Shown piece after piece: positions 1 to 12,939 of a DNA stretch of 64,000 nucleotides. Position numbers and translations under genes: made by a program. The notes beneath the pieces were generated by a model. That model was not told where the DNA came from. It did no database searches and was given only the letters and a program-made list of their open reading frames with translations. Source of the stretch: Echinococcus granulosus. Taxonomy: Eukaryota; Platyhelminthes; Cestoda; Cyclophyllidea; Taeniidae. Positions within the stretch are counted from its first letter, which is position 1, and each line of letters begins with the position of its first letter. The DNA lies in the NCBI RefSeq assembly GCF_000524195.1, contig NW_020170490.1, positions 10,664 through 74,663 of the forward strand. The letters are read 5' to 3'.

Positions 1-297
1 TCCACCCTCCCTCACCCCATACCATCGCTCCTACAACTGACCTCATTTATCTCTCTCCCTTCCCTCCAACGAAACACGTCTTTCTCTCACCTCTTTTCTC
101 TCCTCCCTCCCCCCTCCCTCCCTCCCCCTCCCCTCTCTCTCCTTCCCCTCCCTCCCTCCTTCCTCCCTTCCCATCCTATCCTCTTTTCTTTATCTCCTCT
201 ACTCCTTCTCCACCTCTACCTCCTCCTCCTCCTCCTCCTCCTCCTCCTCCTCCTCCTCCTCCTCCTCCTCCTCCTCCTCCTCCTCCTCCTCCTCCTC
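1..297. repeat. Polypyrimidine tract ending in (CCT)n microsatellite
   Basis: The first ~300 bases are almost purely C and T on the plus strand. From about 219 to 297 they become an uninterrupted CCT trinucleotide array of roughly 26 copies. In the minus strand one frame reads as a poly-arginine run, which is an artefact of the repeat and not a protein. A mirror-symmetric purine/pyrimidine tract of this kind can form triplex DNA, but no function is shown here. A shorter CTC array (about 3571-3592) lies nearby. Confidence 0.9.
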
Positions 298-3200
298 ATT
301 ATCATCTTAATCACAATCATAACCAAATTGTCCACAGTCAATGAGTCAACAGACTCACCATGTTCAGTCCTCGGAGTCACTTCAAGCCTGATCGCAATGT
401 AGTGAAGAGATTTCACTCCCATTTCTGTCATCCGAAAGATAAGTATGATTGAAGCTAGCAGCCAACTTATTCAATCACTCACCCACCCACTAATCCACCC
501 ATCCATCAACCCACCCACAAACACACACCCACACGCACGCGTAGCATTTGAAATGCTACACGTGGAGACCGCAGAGCAGCTGAATGACTTTAGTGTCCAG
601 TGCCTTTCTCGCACTGTGCACCCAAATCCACCATCCAATTGTCAAAGCCTGACTGCCAAATCTGTGGCACGTTCAACTCAAAAGGAGGACATTCAAATGC
701 TCTGGCAGTGCATCCAACCACTAACTCTTCAGTAATGGGTGATTGGGTCATTGCATATTGTGGGACTGATAAAGTGGGTGGTCAGAGCGGACAGGCAATT
801 GATGCGGTTTTGTGAAGCAATGAGGTGGTAGTGGGAAAGGTGTCCAAACCACATAATCGAGACCAGACTGTGTCATCCTGCATACAAATCCACATTCCTG
901 CTAAGCGTCTCCACGCACGCTCTCCTCTCCTCCACTCGTGCAAATCAGATTGTCATCATTTGAATTGACGCCTCTAGAACTGGACCATTTTCACCGCAAT
1001 TGGAATGAAGATGGCATGAAGTAGTGCAGCGTTGACCAGCTACCATAAAAGCAGGAGCGCCACCTGTCGAGCAGCACACACTTGCTTAGGGCAATTCCAA
1101 GTCTCCGATCCTCACAACTCACTGTTCATACTACTCGTCCTGTCAGCAGTACGCACACATTTTTACATCAAATGGATTTCTGCTTGGTGGGGCAACCCAT
1201 CCAACCGAACTGATTCCACTGGGCAGTCAATCAGTCTGATGGTGGAAGGACGTTGTTGATGGAAATGTTCGCATTCGACACTGGACTACACTGGACTGAG
1301 TAGGTGGAATGCGTCCACTCAAGTGCTTCCATCCATAACAAATCAGTCGTCTACACTACTCATCACCACTCCAACTAACAGAACAACTACTAGCTGGAAT
1401 GGAATGGCGCTTACGTTTGTGTTGGTAGACCATGTGCAATCAAGTGGGCTTCGTTGTGGTGCACAGGGTGATTGTTATCAGAGGGGAAGGCTTTGACTGC
1501 GGGGGATAAACACTTCCTGTGCGGTCCCTCTCACTGTCCACATGTTCATCGGTCAAGTGACATTTGGATTGAATGACTGCAAGCCTCACCACCCACACGA
1601 AGGTTAGGCGCCTATCAAAATGCCCTTCACCTCAACCTCCTCCCACACCCCTAACGACAATGTGCACATATTCCACGTGTCCCAGGTGTGTCACTCGTGC
1701 ATGGTAGAAGAGGGTGCTGTGGAGGAGGGTGTATAAATCAGTCGGTATTTTCAAAGCCAATGTGCAGCTCCACTGCCATTATTGCCACCACTATTGGTTG
1801 GAAGTCAGAGCTCTTCTCGACGACAGTAGAAGGTCGTTGCAGTGACGCGATACAGCAGTTTGATGGCACGGATTGTCGCAGTATTGGTGGTAAGGTGGCT
1901 GTGAAGTGGTAGCATGGAGCGCCGACATCGAAGGGATCGACAGAGGAGCAGGTGCAGAAGTAGGAGTAGGAGATGGAGATGGAGAGGGAGAGGAAGGAGC
2001 AGTGACTAGCTGTGAATCATTTGCGATGATTATTTGTGTTTCTCGAACTCAGAACGCAGCTGTGGATTGCTGTCATGACTGCATACTTCTAGGCGTCTCC
2101 CACTTTGTAGTGGGAAGGTAGTTGGAGAAGGCGTGGTCGTGTCAGAGGGAAATGGATTAATAGTGACTGGGTTGTGGGTTGCCAGGTTTTCCTTTGTCAG
2201 ACCACTTGAGGTCCTCATGATATCCTAGCGACTTCATTCTCAAGACCGTCTCACTACACAAATTTGTTGGCAAATCGGTGGTGGAAGTAACCCCCTCGCT
2301 AGCACTCACCTATTCGGTAACTGATGTTGCTGTCAGGTGTGGAAGGCAAATTTCTAACATTACATTTTAGACTTTCCGTCTTCGATCAGCACGCATGTCC
2401 GCAGCAGTTGTGTATGTGTGGAGAAATGAGGGGGGAGATGGTGACGAATCACTTTGTTGGTAGGAGAGTGGAGCCAGGATGTAGATGTAAATGAATGACA
2501 CGACTGGTTGCATCGCTGTCACTGATGACTGTGCAAGAATTGCTAGGTTAGAGAAGTGGCCGAATGGAGGTGTTTTGGGCCATTCTCATCACATTACCAG
2601 TGAAATCTTGCAAGAGGGCATCATTTACTGCAACCCTGTTTCTTCCCCTTCTCCTTCCTCCTCCCCTTCTTCTCATTCGGCATCAACACGTTCTCCTTCT
2701 TCGGGCTTCTTGTAAAGTTGCTTCGGTTAATTTCGCAGTGATTGATGAGGCAGGAACCCCAGTCTGCAGAGCTCATCTGAGCTGTCGGATCGACGTGGTG
2801 CAATGGGTTGCGGTTGCTGATGTGAATTATGTGGCGTGGGAGTGGCCAGTTTTGCTCACTTTCGAAGAAGTGAGGTGTGAGGTGTGAGGGGAGAGCTCAT
2901 GGGTGCTTTAAACGGAACAGACGAAGACAAGCATGACTGCACGTGGAAGAGTAATTAGTTGAGGAGGAACATCCGCATTAGATTTGATGAAGATTGGGAG
3001 AGTGGTGAACTGACTTGCGAGTGCGTGGAACAGCGTGTGTTGATGGGTGGCATTGCATATGAAGGAAGGTGACAACCCCGAACTCACTAGCATTGGTCAT
3101 GTCTGTAAAAGACTTGGAGGGTAGTGAGGCCCAGCGGTAGAACTTGGAGCTGCTGAGAGGTTCAACAGTGGTAAATCGTACTTTGTCCTTTAACGCCAAT

Positions 3201-6200
3201 GACGAAGGTTGTGGTGGTGGTCGTGTTGGTGGTAATGGTTAGTATCAGTCCACCATCTCAGCAGTCAATTCCGTGAGCATCGTCTGCTTGTCCAGTGTAA
3301 TTGTACAAATGGCAAATGGTTCTGTGCAAATCCTTTAGTGAGGTGTGAAGAATGTAGAGAGAGACGTGGAGAGGGAACACAGTTGTTTTCAAACTCGGAT
3401 GTGAGTGATCGTGAAAGGTTAGCACACGTTCAGTATGGAGACGGGTTGATTGTTCCACAAATGATGGGCGGAACTACGTTGCAGTTGAGCACTAGGAGGA
3501 GTGCAAGCCCTTGGCAGCTAGACGCGATGTGGAGGAGGAAGAACGCTCCTCATTTGCAGCCCTCACTCCTCCTCCTCCTCCTCCTCTACCAACTGTCCAG
3601 TACTGCCTTCCACTCCAACGTCACACTTGTCGAGGAAAAGTGTTGGAATACCCTCGCCAAATGCTTCACACTCCTCCCGAGTGAAGTCACAGTCATCGCT
3701 GACGCGGTGTTTAAAGCACCTGCACGACCGAATACTCAACCCAATGCTCAACTCGGACACAATGCGTAGGTGCATAGTCGTTGCTGTGCCCATGAATGCG
3801 GTCCTCAATGCGAGACAGTACTGAAGGTGGAGCTGTTGGGGAACAACATTAGGAGGGCATTACATCTCGCCTTATCCATGCTCAAATCTCGTCACGAGAT
3901 TGGGGTCACACGTGGCGCTGGTCCATGCTACTACGTACTACCTCATGCATAATTTAAGCCCATTTCAAATTTACTTGATAGGCATGCAGAAGCCGAGGAG
4001 GTGGTGAGGGAGGTGGTGGATGGAGAGGGGCTGTGTTGCTCCTCCTCTACCACCACTATCCCCTCTCCTTGCCTTGCCCAGCCTTGCTTGCCCTCTCCTG
4101 CCCTGGATTTTATAACGGGACTGGGTGGTGTTATGTCGAATCAAACATGGTGGCATTGATGACTGCACAACTAACAGTGGAAGTCAGTGACATTTGCCCG
4201 CAGTGGGAAAATTAGTAAAGTAAGCAGCAAACAGGAATATGTCGACTGAGTTCTGGCAATGATAGCAGCGGAAAGGGCAAAGACAATCGCCTGACTGCTG
4301 GACGAATGTGTGATGGAAGGTGTGAGTGTGTGAGTGGATAATATCGGATTAGATGGAATTGAACCTGAAGCCACATGTATGAATGTCTGGTGATACTGAT
4401 GTCATGTCCCTTCGAGCATGCCGTCAAGATGGACACATGACCTACAAGGGCCCCAAAGTCTGCCAAATTGGGAATTCATTTAAACAATTCCCGTTTCATT
4501 TCTTACCTCGTTAATAGTTTTATCCATTTTAGCTTTTATAAACTATGAAGTTAAAGGTCTACAGCTTGAAAATTGGTTTGCTAGTTGATTTGTTTTTTAT
4601 GTTCATTATCCATTTTAAATAATCTTTTTAAAAGATTTATAATGTTGGTAAAATTGGCATCGTGCTGTCTACCAGCTCGGGCTGATTTGGTTTTCTAGCA
4701 GCTCTTTCGTTATACCCTACCAAGCAGACGTTTTGGTCAAGAGCGTGGAGCCCTCTGGCACCACCACCCACACCCTCATGATGACAATTTGTCCTTTTCA
4801 GGCAATTAGGGAGCGGCACTTATCCGGAATGCAGTCGTGCCCCCATGCAAGTGGCTTTCTTTTATGCAGGTAGCAACACACTGATTGTCACCCAAGGAAG
4901 TGGAAGGCGAAGAGGAAGTGGTGGCCAAGGATGGGGGCCACTGGTGGGGATAGGGAAAGAAACGGTTTTTATGATGGTGGGTGGGTGGAGGGGGATGTTG
5001 ATGGCCGATCGAGTGATTCAAGCCGTCACTGAGGCAAATGTCGCGCCGTAATTTATGGACTGGATTGTGCACACACACATGGGGCGTTTGCAGGTGTGCG
5101 TGAGCGGGTCCCTGAATTGGAGGGAGAGTGAGAGAGGGGGCGGGGGGGTGGGTAGGGGGAAAGAGGAACTTCGTGAACACTTTAGATGACATTGGTCTCA
5201 TGGTAAGCGATAAATGTCAGGTTGTAAAAAGGAGACATGTAAAAAAGAAGAGGCCCATTTCGTAGGTGCAAACACATCCATTCAATTCACCATCAGAGCA
5301 ATCCATGCTTGGTTTTTCTTGGGGTCGCCTTTTTTTGCCCACAGATTAGACAATGGAGTGTTTACTAAAAACCCAGTTTACCAAGTGAAGGTGGCATTTA
5401 TGTGTTCGTCTGAATCATTCTGTAAATCCACTCCCTTCTTCTTACCTGACACCACGTGTATCTCCCTTGTAAGGTAGGCTGCCTAAAACACGGATTAACA
5501 GCTCGTTTGGACTTCAGATGACAAAAAAGTATGGAAAGAAGGATAGGAGGAATCATCCTTCACATATTGTTTATCAGGAGGGAGGTGTGTGTGCGTGTTT
5601 GTCTCCCTTATCTGATGCCAAATGATTAATAAGGCTTCCCAAATGCCTATTGTGCCGTAATAACGAGGAGGAGGTGTAAGCGAATTGTGGGACGCTTTAT
5701 TCGCAAACATTGACATTGCTGCAAATGTCAACATCGTAGTGGTCAGCGCCTTTATTTGCACCCCATAGGCGATTATCCATGAAGGTCAGTCTCTTCACCC
5801 CTGATTGATGGAAAGGCATAACTGCAAATAATAATCGACAAAGTTCGTTGTGTCGCACACCTCTATAGCTACTCCGGTTTTCTCATCTAGCACAAAAGTT
5901 TGTTATTTCTACTTTTTAAAGGATTTTGTTTTTATCACCCTACCACCTTCATTTTTCACCTATCTATTCCATTTTCCACTTTTATTTGATTATCATATGT
6001 CAGTGTAAAGTTAAAGTTGGTACTTACTACTAAGCTATTGGGGAAATCTCCTCATTAGGGGAACGCAAAAGATAAGGATGGTGCTGCATTTAAGCTTAGG
6101 AGGTGGTGTCCACTTCAGTGTTCTGGCGTCTGCTTTATGTTTCTAACCGCCCAGTCCTTCTATTTGTGAATGACAAACCTTCCATACAGGTGTCACGTTT

Positions 6201-8561
6201 TCAGAGAGGACTTAAGACCTTATTTATATCCATAGTTCACTTAGGCGGCTGAAGTGTTTCATCCTGAGGCCATGGATGTCGCGATAGTATGTCTCTTCGT
6301 GTTACATTAAAATAGGCTGTATCACTGGCTCCTCTACCCACCCACCTTTCGATTAATGAATGTAATGTACAACCGAGAAATGCCATGAATGTGTTGGCGT
6401 CAACCCCCTCCCCCAAAATCGCAGCACTTAGCGGCAGGTGTTTTGATCCACTATCTTCGTAAGGCATCCGGGCATATGGTGGTGAAGTGGGGAATATCTG
6501 GACACATGGTCGAAGGTAGTAAAGAATGAATATCATTAAAATACGGTGTAGTGGTAGGCCGGCCTGTAAGTGGAATCCTCTCCACTACGAAGAATCGGAA
6601 TTTAAGCCACTTCTGCCTTGGGAGATCATAAAATGGTCCCGATTCATGTCCCGTAATGTACCTTTCAGATCCACCAAAATATTTAGAAAATAGCAAATTT
6701 AAAGAATCGAACTTGACCTGAGGCCTCCATTTCGTCAGTAACTGGGTAATAATCAAGTTCGTCTGCGGTTTTTTAGGCAAACAAACCGATTTTAGTACCC
6801 GATTTTGCCCATCATGCATTTATGACACATATTTAGAGGCAACAAATCGAGTTCCAACAGACTGAGTGATTCAGAAACAATGTACTGGATGTGGGGATTT
6901 TCTCTGTTTGAAAGTAGATTTTAACCATTAAGAGAAGAGGTCTCCCCTTTGCTGCAAGTCTTAATTTGGTGAACTCCGTGGGGAAAAATAATGTCTAATT
7001 CGCCCAACACAACACTTTGAAAGATGAACGATTACATTTACGTGGGGTGTTTAAGGTCTGAAAAGGTTGTCATGTCGATTAGAAGGTCTAATTCAGCGAC
7101 CTATTTTCCAATGCCAAAAGGTCAAGCAATTGGAGATAGAGCCAATCACTACCTTAGATCCAACAACTGACTTGGGTTTAGTCAACAAGACCTACTAAAT
7201 CTGCCACTAAAAGGGGGTGCTTTAACTCTACAGAGAGGCATTTTGGCCTTGACGGAGACACAAATGTTGGAATTATTATTCCAACCCCATAATTAAGTGG
7301 AAAAGGAAAAAAGAAAATCAACTTCTCCGATCATGCAATTTATTTAATCATGGAGCCACAGGAGGAAATAAGCAGACAAGCACAACCATGTGCCCAAGTG
7401 TGTGTGCGTGTGTGCATGTATGCATGTGTGTGTATGTGTGCGTCCGTGCGCTTCCTGTGTACATGGGGGCAGGCGTCCCGCATTCCTCTTCCTCCATCTA
7501 ATCCTCTCACATTCTCCGTGGCTGACCTTTACTGGATGAAAATGTCACAGTAACACGAAGAGGGAAAGAGAGAGGGTTTGGTGACACCCCGAGGGTGTTC
7601 GTGGACCACCAGGAGAAGAGGGGGTGGGGCTAGATACCTACCCCTGCCCCAAAAAGGTAGAGAGAGGGAGGCATTCAAGAGTGGTATCCACGCCACCTGT
7701 GATTTATACGAAATCGTGCACCCAGTCTTTTAGGACACAAAATCATTGTCTCAGCATATAATGGAAAAAAAGTAGATGACTTTCTACTTTCCCGTTCTAC
7801 TGCCAATCATACTTATTTGACATTTAACTGAATCAGATTAAATTGACCGTTGTCTGCGTCTTTCAAAAAGCGTGAGACGGAACAAACTCCCGATCCTACA
7901 AGCTTGAAGTAGTACGACGATACGCGGGAATCGCATGACCTTCAAAAGGTAGAGTAAACTTCCTAGATCACGCTTTCACCTGCGCTATCACAAGTGACCT
8001 TTGGGAAGTTTCAGACATCGGACTTGCCCTTTCCCTACTGCCGATTGGTCGAATAGTCAAAAAATACACATTTAAGTTCAAAATGGTCTATCTGTCATAA
8101 TCAAGGTTATTTTATATTAGGCCAGAAAGGATTGCAGAGGACCCGGTGTTTCAAAGATGTGAGGTGCTGTGTGGTGTCCAAAGATTGAATACCATAATCT
8201 TTCATGATCTGTGACGGTAAATGGACCTACTGAAACAGTGGTGAACGATAGTACACTTTCTTTTTCCAGGGTGGAAAGCGGTGTTAGCTCGTCATCGAAG
8301 ATCTAGCACTATACCTAGATCATTTTGCTGTTGGGGATTGGCGGACTTTAACCTTCAAAGCCCACATTTTTTGATCCGTTTAAACGTTTCCTCACAACCA
8401 GATTCTGATAAAGCTATCAGGGCTTCACTATGCGTGACGCTGATAACGAAGGTTGCTCTGTGGTAAATAAACAACCAGAATAAGAAAAAGTCATGACAAT
8501 AAAACAACTTTGCCTCAAAAAATCATTCTTACACATAAACACAGCTTAAGCAAATGCAAAA
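298..8561. other. Gene-free interval left of the SIX gene
   Basis: No convincing coding region was found on either strand. The open frames are short, overlap each other on both strands, lack recognisable domains and do not join through splice consensus. From about 400 to 5400 the sequence looks richer in G+C (many GTGG, CACC and AGTG words) than the A+T-richer remainder of the window. A TG-rich microsatellite lies at about 7397-7450, and GA-rich simple sequence at about 1945-2005. The stretch could hold distal regulatory DNA for the SIX gene or for a gene outside the window, but nothing seen proves that. Confidence 0.6.
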
Positions 8562-10199
8562 TCACAAGGAAGCCGCAGCTTCTGACTCCTGAGTCTTGGA
8601 GGATGAGGAGGAGGCGGTTGCCTGTTCCACCTGGAACTGTGGAAGGGGAAGGCTGGGTGGTAATAGTGAGGGAAACATGAGAGAGGGAAGTTGGGGCACC
8701 ATGCCCATAAGATCAGGTGGTAAGAGGGTTGCCAGAGCACAAGACGCCTGAAAATACCATTGGGAGAGAGAGGTAGATCTGAAGTCCGGAATCAAGTTTG
8801 CCATTGCCACTGAGATTGGTGGCATCATAGGCATTGCCCGTGCTATCCACTCATCCCCAACCGATTTTTCTCCAAAGGGCTCTTTAAAGGAGCGCTTTCT
8901 ATCAATCAGAGCCTCAGTGCTGAACGGAGAGGGCTTCGATGGAGATGGTAGGGGCTTGGGTTCGGTTAAATTGATGTCGTCCAGGCAGATTGAAGGAGAG
9001 GAGAGCTGCTCCACATGTTTCATTAAGGGTGAACTTGAAGAGGGCGGCACTTTAGTATCCACGGAGATCTCTTCGTCGCTTTCCTCTGTTGGAAGTATTC
9101 TCCTAGAGATTTTACGGTCCTGCTAAGTTCAAATGTCAAGAAAGTTCTATACTGACCATTATTCAATCACTTATAAAATCGGAGCTTTCAAGTTTCAGCC
9201 ATGAATTCTGGCGTTTTTCACCCTATTAGTACTAGCTTTGGGTTCAGCATGTCAAAAGGGTCCTTTGCCATATTCTATCATCATCATTTCATAGTCAGCC
9301 TGAGAGGAAAATGCGTAAGCGAGGTTTCAATTTTTCGATAGGATAGAGCAATCTCTACGTAAAACAAGATTTTTGATTTTAGTCTGGTAAATCCGATGAG
9401 CCTGGCTATCACCCCAGCAAGTAAAATAGGGCTTGTAAAATAATTAGGCATTAAAGTTTTAAGCAGTTATTAAAAAAACCCACTGATTCTTTGAAGCAGC
9501 TGCTCGATCTCTTTGCCGACGGTTTTTGAACCAATTACCAACTTGGGTAGGTGTCAATCCCGTGGCATTGGCCAGTTCCCGCTTCTTGTTGGGCCCAGGG
9601 TAGGGATCTTGAAGGTACCACTCTCTTAGTAAACTCCTTGTCCTTTCCTTAAAGCAGTGAGTTTTTTGCTCTCCGTCCCAAATGGTTTTAGGTAGGGGAT
9701 GCTTCTTTCGCACTCGATATTTATCCACCGGTCCTAGAGCACGACCTCGCAGCCGTTCGGCCTCTTGGTAGTGTGCCTCCAACCATAGAGCCTGCATTTT
9801 TGCATGACTCGCCTTGGAGAAGTTATGATGCTCTAGAAGGGAGTAGAGTTCAGCGAAATTTCGGGTGTGGAAGGCAATCAGAGCCCGCGAGCGGAGGATA
9901 ACCTCGTCACGATTCAACAACTCCCACAAATCACTACGCTTTGGTAGAGACCACATAAACTGGCACAAACAATCAACATTTCCAGCAGTCTCAAGGTTTT
10001 GACAAGTTTTAATAATATCCTGTGTCCTAGAAAAGATGTCATCTTCGGCAGACCATTTCAGAGCAGCACGAGCGGCCACAAACGCTGCCAATACCTCCTT
10101 CTGGGTGGGCATGTCGCCTGGGAATGTAGTTTGGGGGCTTGAATCTAAAAGGCTTAGAGCAGAAAAGGTGGGGAATTTTTTGCTCTCGCCTGCATTCAT
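8562..10199 (-). CDS. six3/6: SIX3/6-class (optix-type) homeobox transcription factor, two exons
   Basis: Exon 1 runs from the ATG at 10199 to about 9480 and exon 2 from about 9122 or 9119 to the TGA at 8562-8564. The donor (TGG|GTTTTT) is weak, but it keeps the long exon 2 frame open. Exon 1 encodes a SIX domain (roughly residues 50-165; [30 protein letters not shown]) followed directly by a homeodomain ([33 protein letters not shown]). In this family QKTHCFKE with [12 protein letters not shown] marks the SIX3/6 class; SIX1/2 proteins have ETSYCFKE-like residues there. Exon 2 encodes an acidic, then Ser/Pro-rich tail with no known domain. An N-terminal FSALSLL resembles an eh1 Groucho-binding motif, which is an inference. 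The family consists of nuclear regulators of anterior, eye and brain patterning. Class assignment is secure; the exact splice sites are less so. Confidence 0.93.
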
Positions 10200-10261
10200 G
10201 ATACGTGGATATCAGTGGTTTGGTGCGTTTAAGGAGGAAAGTAATATGGGATCGGTATCGG

Positions 10262-10330
10262 CAGCATGGCCAATAAGTGGCGCCCGCTAACATCAAGTGG
10301 CTGACCAATCAGCAGGGAGGGCGGGCAGAC
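10262..10330 (-). promoter_or_regulatory. Putative proximal promoter of the SIX3/6 gene
   Basis: About 70 and 105 bp upstream of the SIX start codon are two CCAAT pentamers on the plus strand (10270-10274 and 10305-10309), 35 bp apart, so ATTGG on the gene strand. A GC box, GGGCGG, follows at 10319-10324. No TATA box is evident. CCAAT pairs about three helical turns apart next to a GC box are typical of NF-Y/Sp-type proximal promoters. This is inferred from motif and position only. Confidence 0.4.
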
Positions 10331-11344
10331 GTACACGCTGACTGGCTCGTCGTCTAGTTTAGCGCACGTACACGCGGAACTGACACCACCAGGGTCTCGG
10401 TTTCACACCAATGACTCTTGACTTTCGCAAAATCTGTTTATCAGATAGAATAGTGCATCACTCTTCGCATCAAGTAGACATTGCTCCTTAGACTGGATTT
10501 AAGATCCTTCAATGCGGTCAAAATCTAATTAGGGACAAGGGAGAAAAATGTCATTTTTTCTTATCGTAATAATTTTTGGCGGTAGTTATTGCTGAGTTAG
10601 ATGAATTTTCCTTGCCACTCGGTCCACTTTGAAAAGTAAAAGAGAAGAAATAGAAAAATACCAAATTCAGGCTATTGGGAGTTGGTAGCCATACTTTAGA
10701 GAGAATCATAAATCTTGTGGTGCGAAAAAAAATAAGTAAGAATTTGATTTATCTCGCTTATTTCTTTATCAGTAAATGACTAGCATATTTCTTCCTCCTA
10801 TCCCTAATTTTCAATACGCACTGCTTGATGTGATGTGAATCTCAATGAAAGGACTGTAATGGCGCTCATTTACTGCCCTTATGAAGCAGGCGGTGATGCG
10901 ACAACCAAAATGTTATTTAATTGGTGTCTGAATTCAGGATCGTGTTGTGGTGACTAAACTGTCTACAATTCTTCTCCCTCTGTAGCATTTACTCTACCGT
11001 CAGGTGAAGACTTTAAAGAAGGACATAAGTGGATCCATTCAAAGGTTTGAATAATACATATTCGCCAATGTCTTAAATACAGAGGAAGCAAATTTATCAA
11101 AAAAAATATTTATAAACCCAAAAGGATGTTTATTATGTTTAATTTGGCGCTTATCGTACACAAGTGAATTTTCCGTTTAGGTCGTTAAATAATTAGTGTC
11201 ATAAGTAGAGTGTAACTAAAATAAAAATGGTCATTGATAGGAGCAATCACATTTATATGTGTGAGTTTTAAAGTATAAAGCCATGCGCTCTATCGGGGTC
11301 TTAGAAGAAAATCAGCCACCGCATCCTTAAAGTGATTGAAAAAT

Positions 11345-11364
11345 ACGTCACGTGGTGGTGACGT
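11345..11364. promoter_or_regulatory. Inverted repeat of CRE half-sites overlapping an E-box
   Basis: ACGTCAC (11345-11351) and GTGACGT (11358-11364) are perfect inverted 7-mers separated by GTGGTG. Each arm contains the TGACGT/ACGTCA half-site bound by CREB/ATF bZIP proteins. The left arm also overlaps CACGTG, a bHLH or bZIP E-box. A further GACGTCA lies near 11386-11392. The cluster sits about 1.15 kb upstream of the SIX3/6 start, so it could be an upstream element of that gene. No expression evidence is available. Confidence 0.3.
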
Positions 11365-12847
11365 CGGGTTCAAGAAAAAAATTGAGACGTCAAATATGTT
11401 ATGATGCTGGTGGCTGACGGGCTAGAGTTGAAAGGCGGTGAGGGCTTATTTCGTAGCTAAGTGACCTAACAGTAGAATTAAACTTTTTTTATGGTCCTAC
11501 CATAGCCCCTCATTAGGGCAAGACAAATTCCCCGGTCCTTTCGGGGGCAGAGTAGTGTGTAACCACGATCTGTCACAATGAGAGTCCTCAGATTAAATTG
11601 AAAAAGTTGTACCTCATTTAAGCCCAGGCCTAGTCATTCAGTTGTGGGGCAGCAAAACGCAAGATTTCTTACCGAAAAGATTAAACAGTTTAGTTGTTCT
11701 TTAGATGATAACATTTCTTCAAGCTCTAGGTGATTATTATCACCTTTCCTCGGTCCACGCAAGATGGACTAAAAGATTGGAAAATAGAGGTGAGAAGCCG
11801 ATGGCTCTAGCTGGGGTCAGATTACTTGTTTTGGAGAGAAAAAGTTTACTAAAAAGAGGAACTCACAGGCTTGTGTCTTGCTGGGAACGAAGTCCCTACT
11901 GTAGCGTGATGGCACTAGCGACAAACTTATTTCAAGAAATGCTTTACAGTTATTTACTTTTATTACAAAAAGGGACCAATTAAAGTTATACGATTACTTT
12001 ATAAGTATAAATCTCCTCTGTAAATTAAAAAGGGGTTAGAAGTATCTGTCGTAACCTCACTTTTCCCGCCTCCGCTAGGGTTAAATAGAACCGAAGTTTA
12101 TACTGAAACCGATTTATCCTTTTAACTCAACCGACAGAAACCTGCCGAGTTAATGAGCGTGGCAACTTAGGAGAAGCTATTTGACCCTCCTCCCACCCCT
12201 CCAACAAAGAGGGTAGAGAAAACTGAGGTCGTATTCGAATTAATGCGAGTTCTCAAAAGCCAGACGTTTAGTCATTAGTCGAATCACACAGGTCTTAATT
12301 TTAGTTCGCTTGTCTCAACCCTTTAATCACACAGTTAGGGAAGTGCCCGCGGGTGGACTCATTTGCGGTCCCGCTCATTTCCCACCTCTAACGAGCTCTT
12401 TTAACAAACCCAGGGGTTTATTCACTGCCAGGACGAAAATTATAGTCCTCCTCGAGATTGCAAAGGAAGAAGAAATGAAGTATTGTTGAATCATGGGGGA
12501 ACAGGTGTGTTTATTTAAGTTCAGGTGTAAAATTATCAAAAAGATTAAAAGTCTGTAAAAATTAATGAAAAGTTTCCTAGCAGTGCTTACCTACATTTGA
12601 TTTTACGATTATATTCAAAGCTTATTAATGGATGACGTTTGAGTGCGTGCATCAACTATTAATGGTGTGTGATAAAAAGAGCATTATTTGTCAAGTAATC
12701 ACAAACATTTGATTGTGGAATCAACGCTAAAATCACAAGTTTTGCGTAATTATCCACGTGGACCTGGTCAGTAGCTCAAATAATCCAGATGTAGGTCGAA
12801 AAATCACAATGGGTCATCTTGTTCCATTTAGCTATTAACATCACCAT

Positions 12848-12939
12848 TGAGGTAGTGGTTTGAATATTATTTCGCATTGAGATCCCGTAAAATGAGACCT
12901 GGCGAAATTAACAATGGCATAATTGAAACTGACATTCCA
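12848..12939 (+). ncRNA. Candidate let-7-like microRNA hairpin
   Basis: The 5' arm begins TGAGGTAGTGGTTTGAATAT at 12848. It carries the complete let-7 seed (GAGGTAG), and its first ten bases fit the TGAGGTAGTG start I recall for flatworm let-7 variants. Downstream sequence 12919-12939 can pair with this arm with no shift; pairs include G-U wobbles, with mismatches at about seven positions. Between the arms, ATTTCGC (12869-12875) and GCGAAAT (12902-12908) form a perfect inner 7-bp stem, leaving a ten-base bulge on the 3' side and a loop of about 26 nt. The imperfect outer stem and the bulge are weaknesses. The seed alone is expected about twice by chance in a window this size. Confidence 0.25.

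Noticed and set aside
216..431. Minus-strand frame ending in a long arginine run
   Set aside because: It is the translated (CCT)n microsatellite; no other coding support.
3338..3769. 143-codon plus-strand frame with a poly-leucine stretch
   Set aside because: The leucines come from a CTC repeat, an opposite-strand frame overlaps it, and no domain or splice context is visible.
4806..5201. 131-codon minus-strand Pro/His-rich frame
   Set aside because: Low complexity in G+C-rich simple sequence, with no recognisable domain and an overlapping plus-strand frame.
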